Shown in pieces: positions 59,803 to 64,000 of a DNA stretch of 64,000 nt. The translations under genes and the position numbers were made by a program. The DNA comes from Nitrosospira multiformis. Its GTDB lineage: Bacteria > Pseudomonadota > Gammaproteobacteria > Burkholderiales > Nitrosomonadaceae. The notes beneath the pieces are model-generated. The model worked only from the letters and a program-made list of their open reading frames with translations. It made no database searches and was not told the origin of the DNA. The stretch's first letter is position 1. Each line of letters begins with the position of its first letter. The stretch is taken from contig NZ_FOHI01000007.1 of assembly GCF_900111585.1 (NCBI RefSeq), positions 1-64,000 on the forward strand, read 5' to 3'.

Positions 59803-59952
59803 TTAAAGTGGTTTGCGGCCGCTGATTACGCGAAGCAGAATCACCACGATGGCTATTACCAGAAGAAGGTGTATGAAGCCGCCCATCGTATAGGAACTGA
59901 CTAATCCCAATAGCCACAGGATGATCAAAACAACAGCGATTGTGTAAAGCAT
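59803..59952 (-). CDS. Lmo0937-family small membrane protein (49 aa)
   Basis: MLYTIAVVLIILWLLGLVSS, a second helix (GGFIHLLLVIAIVVILLRVI) and the end SGRKPL match the small two-helix lmo0937/DUF5670 proteins. Too short for many gene finders. A strong ribosome site (aaggaggctatc) precedes the ATG. Function unknown; family members usually sit next to CsbD and BON genes, as here. Confidence 0.85.
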   Translation of the reverse strand: MLYTIAVVLIILWLLGLVSSYTMGGFIHLLLVIAIVVILLRVISGRKPL

Positions 59953-60119
59953 GATAGCCTCCTTTTCGTTATCATGAAGTTATCCAGCAAGCGCCGCCCT
60001 TGGATCTTGCCTGGACTATATGACGCTTGCTTTACTTGCCAAGGGTATTCCTCAAGCCCGCTCTTCTGAGTATTGTGCTGATGGAAAACCTCTCGCAAGA
60101 GGAACCTGTTCAGAGATTC

Positions 60120-60536
60120 CTAATCTTCCCTCTTGGCATCCGCTATCGCAGCCGCTTGCGCAGCTTTTGCTTCTTCTAGACACACATCCTTCACATTGCC
60201 TGATAAATCATCACATCGCTCTTTCGCCACCCGATAGTCAGCTTTCGCTCTTGCCGCCCGCACTTCGTACTGGCTTTCTTTCGATGGCCTGTACTTATCT
60301 TCCAGCTCGGCCTTTGCAACTTCTTCCCGACCTTTGGCTTCCGCCTCACATATATCCTCGGCATTGCCATCGAAGGAATCACAGCGCTGCTTCTCCGCCT
60401 TGTATTCACGCTCGATGCGCTCCTTGTCGGCCATATATACCTCATAGACGTCGGCCGGCAGCCGCTGTTGCTGCGCTATCGCGGCTAAGCTGACCGAGAA
60501 GCCGAGCGCGACAAGAATGACATTTGATTTACGCAT
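60120..60536 (-). CDS. Exported protein with duplicated RCD..GN..D.C motif
   Basis: 138 aa from the ATG at 60536 (signal peptide MRKSNVILVALGFSVSLAAIAQQ). The mature part is helical and highly charged, and carries two similar units, RCDSFDGNAEDICEAEAK and RCDDLSGNVKDVCLEEAK, each with two Cys likely to pair. I know similar unnamed proteins beside BON/CsbD genes; function unknown. Its signal peptide and upstream DNA are nearly identical to those of the BON gene at 60930-61508. Confidence 0.8.
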   Translation of the reverse strand: MRKSNVILVALGFSVSLAAIAQQQRLPADVYEVYMADKERIEREYKAEKQRCDSFDGNAEDICEAEAKGREEVAKAELEDKYRPSKESQYEVRAARAKADYRVAKERCDDLSGNVKDVCLEEAKAAQAAAIADAKRED

Positions 60537-60608
60537 GATTCCCTCGCTTTGATGGTTTGACTTTATGGTTCGGACAGAGAAACAGTCCTTCATTCCCCGC
60601 TTTTCCCT

Positions 60609-60827
60609 TCAATAGGAACGATGATGTGGGTCCTGCCGTTTTTCCCATTCATCGATCTGCTTCTCGGCTTCTTCCTTCGTGATCCCGTATGATTCCTGGA
60701 TCTGCCCGGAGAGTTGGTCCTTCCGTCCAGCGATCTGATCGATATGATCATCGGTGAGCTTGCCCCACTGCTCTTTCACCTTACCCTTGAATTGCTTCCA
60801 GTTGCCTTCTACTTGATCCCAGTTCAT
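60609..60827 (-). CDS. CsbD-family stress protein, copy A
   Basis: 72 aa. MNWDQVEGNWKQFKGKVKEQ, then WGKLTDDHIDQIAGRKDQL and a C-terminal WEKRQDPHHRSY identify CsbD. These are small cytosolic helical proteins induced by general stress, of unknown mechanism. It differs from copy B (61581-61799) at only four or so positions. Confidence 0.93.
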   Translation of the reverse strand: MNWDQVEGNWKQFKGKVKEQWGKLTDDHIDQIAGRKDQLSGQIQESYGITKEEAEKQIDEWEKRQDPHHRSY

Positions 60828-60929
60828 TTTTGGCTCCTCCTTTAAGTCTGATTCAGTTTGAAAAACTCTTGAGCATCCGTGCGCATTGATACCGATCTAC
60901 TGTCGATAATCTGGAATTCCTATCAATTC

Positions 60930-61508
60930 CTATCGCTTGATGCTTATTTTATTGACGACGTTCTTGACACCTTCAACGCCACGCGCAACCTTGACGGCGC
61001 GATTCATCTGCGCTTTATCGTTTGCATACCCGCTGAGTTGAACCTTCCCTTCGTGCGTTTCCACCGCGATGTCAGTACTGTTCTTGATGCTGTCATCACC
61101 CGCCAGTGCGGCCTTGACCTTAGTGCTGATAATACTGTCATCTATCTTCTCGCCGACCGAGGCCTCATCCCCCTTTACCATCATTTTGTTGTCAACGTGT
61201 TTTACCCCCTTGATACCCTTTGTAATCGCAACGGCCTTGTCAATCTGCTCCTTGCTATCCACATAGCCACTGAGCTGGACCACCCCTTTGCGTGTCTCCA
61301 CCTTGATGTCCAGTCCCTTGACGTAATCGTCCGCCAGAAGCGCGGTTTTTACCTTAGTGGTAATCGCGGTATCGTCGATTTCGGTGCCTATCGTCATTGG
61401 AGCTGTTTGAGCCTCCGACTTAGGTTCTCCCGAGGCATGTTGCTGCGCCATCAGGGCAGAGCTGACTGAAAAGCCAAGTGCGACAAGAATGACATTTGAT
61501 TTACGCAT
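60930..61508 (-). CDS. Periplasmic two-BON-domain protein
   Basis: 192 aa. A cleavable signal peptide (MRKSNVILVALGFSVSSALM) is shared with the gene at 60120-60536, not with its BON paralogue. After a linker (GEPKSEAQTAP) come two BON domains (about 40-112 and 115-190) with KVKTALLADDYVKGLDIKV and KVKAALAGDDSIKNSTDIAV. BON domains bind phospholipid surfaces; OsmY is the best-known member. Relative to the paralogue it has gained several Lys residues. Probably a mosaic made by recombination. Confidence 0.92.
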   Translation of the reverse strand: MRKSNVILVALGFSVSSALMAQQHASGEPKSEAQTAPMTIGTEIDDTAITTKVKTALLADDYVKGLDIKVETRKGVVQLSGYVDSKEQIDKAVAITKGIKGVKHVDNKMMVKGDEASVGEKIDDSIISTKVKAALAGDDSIKNSTDIAVETHEGKVQLSGYANDKAQMNRAVKVARGVEGVKNVVNKISIKR

Positions 61509-61580
61509 GATTCCCTCGTTTTGATGGTTTTTTTTGTATCTAGGCCGGCAAATAAGGCCCCTATCGGTCCATTTTTCTCT

Positions 61581-61799
61581 TTAATAGGAGCGATGATGCG
61601 TGTCCTGCTGTTTTTCCCATTCATTGATCTGTTTCTCGGCTTCTTCCTTCGTGATCCCGTATGTTTCCTGGATCTGACCGGAGAGTTGATCTTTCCGTCC
61701 AGCGATCTGGTCGATATGATCGTCGGTGAGCTTGCCCCACTGCTCTTTCACCTTACCCTTGAATTGCTTCCAGTTGCCTTCTACTTGATCCCAGTTCAT
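61581..61799 (-). CDS. CsbD-family stress protein, copy B
   Basis: 72 aa, nearly identical to copy A (Thr for Ser in QETYG, Asn for Asp in QINEW, and WEKQQDTHH for WEKRQDPHH). High identity at DNA level, including the ribosome site region, points to a recent tandem duplication. Same role as copy A is assumed. Confidence 0.93.
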   Translation of the reverse strand: MNWDQVEGNWKQFKGKVKEQWGKLTDDHIDQIAGRKDQLSGQIQETYGITKEEAEKQINEWEKQQDTHHRSY

Positions 61800-61876
61800 T
61801 TTTAGCTCCTTTCTTTCTGGTTTGATTGAGTTAGAAATCCTGAAATTAGCGACCGCAGCGCAGATGCTTCTGATTC

Positions 61877-62476
61877 CTATTCCTTGATCTCCATTTTATT
61901 GACGACGCTCTTGACACCTTCGACCCCTCGTGCCACTGCGACGGCACGATCCATCTGGGCTTGATCGTTCGCATGACCGCTAAGCTGAACCTCCCCCTCC
62001 TGAGTTTCTACCGCGATGTCAGTACTGTTCTTGATACTGTCATCCCCTGCCAACGCAGCCTTGACCTTGGTAGTGATGATAGTGTCATCGATCTTTTCGC
62101 CAACCGAGGCTTCGCCTCCTTTTACCATCATTTCATTGTCGACGTTTTTGACGCCTTCAATACCCTTCGCAATTGCAACCGCCTTATCAATCTGCTCCTG
62201 GCTATCCACGTACCCGCTGAGTTGAACTTCCCCTTTGCGAGTCTCCACCTTGATATCCAGGCCCTTGACGTAATCGTCCGCCAGAAGCGCGGTTTTTACT
62301 TTAGTGGTAATCGCGGTATCGTCGATCTCGGTGCCAATCGTCGTTGGAGCTGTTTGAGCCTCCGACTTCGGCTCCCCAGGGGCAGGGGCTTTCTCCTCTT
62401 TCTTTCCGCAACCCGCGAGGGCAAGTGCACTGATGAGCGCAATGGTCAGAACAAGCGATTTATTTTGAATACTCAT
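61877..62476 (-). CDS. BON-domain lipoprotein
   Basis: 199 aa. The lipobox LALAGCGKK (Cys near 23) marks a lipoprotein; the residues after Cys do not include Asp at +2, so outer-membrane sorting is likely. A Pro/Glu linker leads to two BON domains (about 46-118 and 121-196) paralogous to 60930-61508. As in OsmY/DolP, a role in envelope integrity under stress is plausible. First gene of the duplicated cluster in transcription order. Confidence 0.92.
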   Translation of the reverse strand: MSIQNKSLVLTIALISALALAGCGKKEEKAPAPGEPKSEAQTAPTTIGTEIDDTAITTKVKTALLADDYVKGLDIKVETRKGEVQLSGYVDSQEQIDKAVAIAKGIEGVKNVDNEMMVKGGEASVGEKIDDTIITTKVKAALAGDDSIKNSTDIAVETQEGEVQLSGHANDQAQMDRAVAVARGVEGVKSVVNKMEIKE

Positions 62477-62952
62477 GCTGTTTTTCTCCCGACTAGATTT
62501 GAATTAAGGGTCGCCAATGACTCGCAGCTAAAGGCCAATTCATGCCCTGCTCCACACCGGCTTAGTTTCTGATCCTGCGATTCAATCATCCCGCGCTATC
62601 GCTTATTGCTCAGTGCGCTGGCGCACATAAATTGGAAAAAGGCAATTAGCCGTATTTCGACGAATACTATAAGTCGCTGGTGCAAAACGTATAGTTGTGC
62701 AAAAACCTGCTCTTGCTCACAGCCGCCTTCCCGCTCAAGGAAGCTGAGGAGCTGAAGGTGGCTGAAGCAAAAAGCAGTCAGCAGCAAAGAAAAAAGGTGA
62801 GAACCCGGGAAGAATTTTTATTTCGATGAAGCCACGGATTTGAAAGAGGGGGGAATTGCAGTCGGAAAGATAGCAGGAATTATTTGTAGAAGATTGTGGT
62901 AGGCATGAATGTCAGTTTTCTGGAAACACTGCCACCCTGACAGGGTGCAATT
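62477..62952. other. Intergenic region between BON lipoprotein and SBP gene
   Basis: About 475 bases. I see no supported gene, repeat or strong terminator. A short hairpin, ccaccctgacagggtg (62931-62946), lies just past the stop of the substrate-binding protein and may help termination. Confidence 0.4.
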
Positions 62953-63969
62953 TCAGTGAAACACGCTTGAATGCGTTTGAATTCGGTCAAAAATGCCGCC
63001 GTCCGCAAAATGGATGTTTCGAGCCTCCTTCCAGCCACCAAACATGTCATCGACGGTAAACAATTCGAGGGATGGAAATTGCATCGAATACTTGGCGGCT
63101 ATCCTCTCATCACGCGGGCGATAATAGTGTCTGGCTGCTATTTCCTGTGCTTTCAGTGTGTAGAGATAATCGATGTAAGCCTTGGTCACTTCACGCGTTC
63201 CATTCCGCGAAGCAACATCACTTACTATACTCACAGCAGGTTCGGCCAGGATGGAGAGGGAGGGGGTAACGATCTCAAATTTGTCTCCCCCATGCTCTTT
63301 GACGATCAGGTGGGCTTCATTCTCCCAAATCGGGAGCACATCCCCTCTGCCGCGTTCGACGAAAGTCGTTACTGAACCATGCGTTCCGGTTTCCAGAGTC
63401 TTTACGTTGCCAAATATTTTTTTTATGAATTCAATCGCTGTTACGTCACTTCCTCCACCCTGCCTGAGCGCATACCCCCAGGCAGCCAAGTAACTCCAGC
63501 GCGCATCCCCCGAAGTCTTTGGATTGGAAGTTACAATCTCGATACCCGGGTTCGCAAGATCATTCCAATCCCGCACCTTCTTCGGATTGCCATTGCGCAC
63601 CAGAAAGACAATGGTTGAGGTATATGGTGGCTTTTGTGGTAAGGATTTTTGCCAGTCAGGTAACGAAAATTTACTGGCTTTTTGCAGTATCTCCGGATCA
63701 TAGGACAGAGCCAGTGACATGACATCAAGTCCATCTATATTCGCCCCGAGAGGTATACCTGGCTTGCTTTCCGCATGCCGGATCGTAACCTCCACATCGG
63801 TTCGCGTTTTCCAGTGCTTGATAAACGCCTTGTTGAAATCATCAAACATTTTGTGACTTGCATCGGAACTGTAGTCCGTGGACATGCTATGCAGGGCGGC
63901 AATTGCTGCACTGAAGCTGAGCAGAATTGCCAGAATCGCAAAAACCAGCCGGAAGTGATATGAACGCAT
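62953..63969 (-). CDS. Sulfate-binding-protein-like ABC periplasmic component
   Basis: 338 aa, type 2 periplasmic binding protein of the Sbp/CysP family. An export signal lies at residues 7-25, after an excellent ribosome site (aggagg). Family segments KMFDDFNKAFIKHWK, NPKTSGDARWSYLAAWGYAL and GSVTTFVERGRGDVLPIWENEAHLIV are intact. The usual sulfate-gripping loop with SHGGSG before the IDGL segment is replaced by IRHAESKPGIPLGANIDGL, so the ligand may not be sulfate. Partner permease and ATPase genes are not in the window; they could lie beyond the right edge, which is upstream of this gene. Confidence 0.88.
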   Translation of the reverse strand: MRSYHFRLVFAILAILLSFSAAIAALHSMSTDYSSDASHKMFDDFNKAFIKHWKTRTDVEVTIRHAESKPGIPLGANIDGLDVMSLALSYDPEILQKASKFSLPDWQKSLPQKPPYTSTIVFLVRNGNPKKVRDWNDLANPGIEIVTSNPKTSGDARWSYLAAWGYALRQGGGSDVTAIEFIKKIFGNVKTLETGTHGSVTTFVERGRGDVLPIWENEAHLIVKEHGGDKFEIVTPSLSILAEPAVSIVSDVASRNGTREVTKAYIDYLYTLKAQEIAARHYYRPRDERIAAKYSMQFPSLELFTVDDMFGGWKEARNIHFADGGIFDRIQTHSSVFH

Positions 63970-64000
63970 CTTTTTTCCTCCTGGGTATTGATACCGGGAA

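Larger units (their letters stand above)
60508..62476 (-). repeat. Tandem-duplicated CsbD/BON unit
   Basis: CsbD copy B plus the BON lipoprotein (61581-62476) are paralogous to CsbD copy A plus the second BON gene (60609-61508). In addition, about 50 bases around the start codon (60508-60558 and 61487-61530, containing tttgatttacgcatgattccctcg) are nearly identical between the RCD-repeat gene and the second BON gene. The cluster therefore grew by duplication plus exchange of a promoter/signal-peptide cassette. Confidence 0.85.

Noticed and set aside
62596-62787. 63-codon minus-strand frame between the BON lipoprotein and the SBP gene
   Set aside because: No ribosome site, unusual composition and no motif; probably chance.

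Overview
The window reads as chromosomal DNA of a Gram-negative betaproteobacterium. The gene set (urease with urea import, cNOR-type nitric oxide reductase, full System I cytochrome c maturation, heme A synthase, PEP-CTERM protein, CsbD/BON stress proteins) points to an ammonia oxidiser of the Nitrosospira/Nitrosomonas type. That taxonomic call is inferred from gene content and protein style; no 16S rRNA or ammonia monooxygenase gene is present to confirm it. I found no tRNA, rRNA, CRISPR array, intact insertion sequence or prophage.

Layout. 0-5.2 kb: tail of a PEP-CTERM exported protein, then an iron block on the minus strand (TonB-dependent siderophore receptor with an upstream Fur-like box, and a PepSY membrane protein), a small PepSY protein and a broken HAD-hydrolase remnant. 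5.4-10.8 kb: a nitric oxide reductase operon, small membrane peptide-norC-norB-norQ-norD, in which NorC carries an extra C-terminal heme-c domain. 11-14.8 kb: amino-acid permease, GH13 alpha-glucosidase-like enzyme, exported AOC-barrel-like protein. 14.9-22.8 kb: one long minus-strand urea block, outer-membrane porin-ureD-ureA-ureB-ureC-ureE-ureF-ureG-urea transporter. 23-31.6 kb: a NarX/NarL-like two-component pair with a ten-G tract in the kinase gene, then a metal module in which a TonB receptor-nikR operon diverges from a ZnuABC/TroABC-type ABC importer. The most economical reading is a nickel supply line for the neighbouring urease.

31.6-36.6 kb: housekeeping genes pyrG-eno-ftsB, then tadA with an overlapping L,D-transpeptidase-like gene. 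37-42.2 kb: accessory genes, namely a DUF5996 protein, a 156-aa protein translationally coupled to an 884-aa M64 metallopeptidase/VWA protein, and a VOC protein. 42.5-52.8 kb: System I cytochrome c maturation in two blocks (ccmAB, then ccmCDEFGHI) separated by a GNAT acetyltransferase, murI and an AlkA-type glycosylase, and closed by a strong terminator. 53.1-59.3 kb: ctaA, smpB, ratA, rnfH, guaB, guaA. 59.3-62.5 kb: a minus-strand envelope/stress cluster (CBS protein, tiny membrane protein, repeat-bearing exported protein, two CsbD and two BON proteins) that has clearly grown by tandem duplication and signal-peptide exchange. The window ends in a divergent sulfate-binding-protein-like gene.

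Several parts plausibly work together. Urea crosses the outer membrane (porin) and inner membrane (urea transporter) and is split by urease. Nickel for urease could arrive through the TonB receptor and ABC importer under NikR. The Ccm system supplies heme attachment for NorC and other c-type cytochromes, CtaA supplies heme A for terminal oxidase, and NorCB removes NO.
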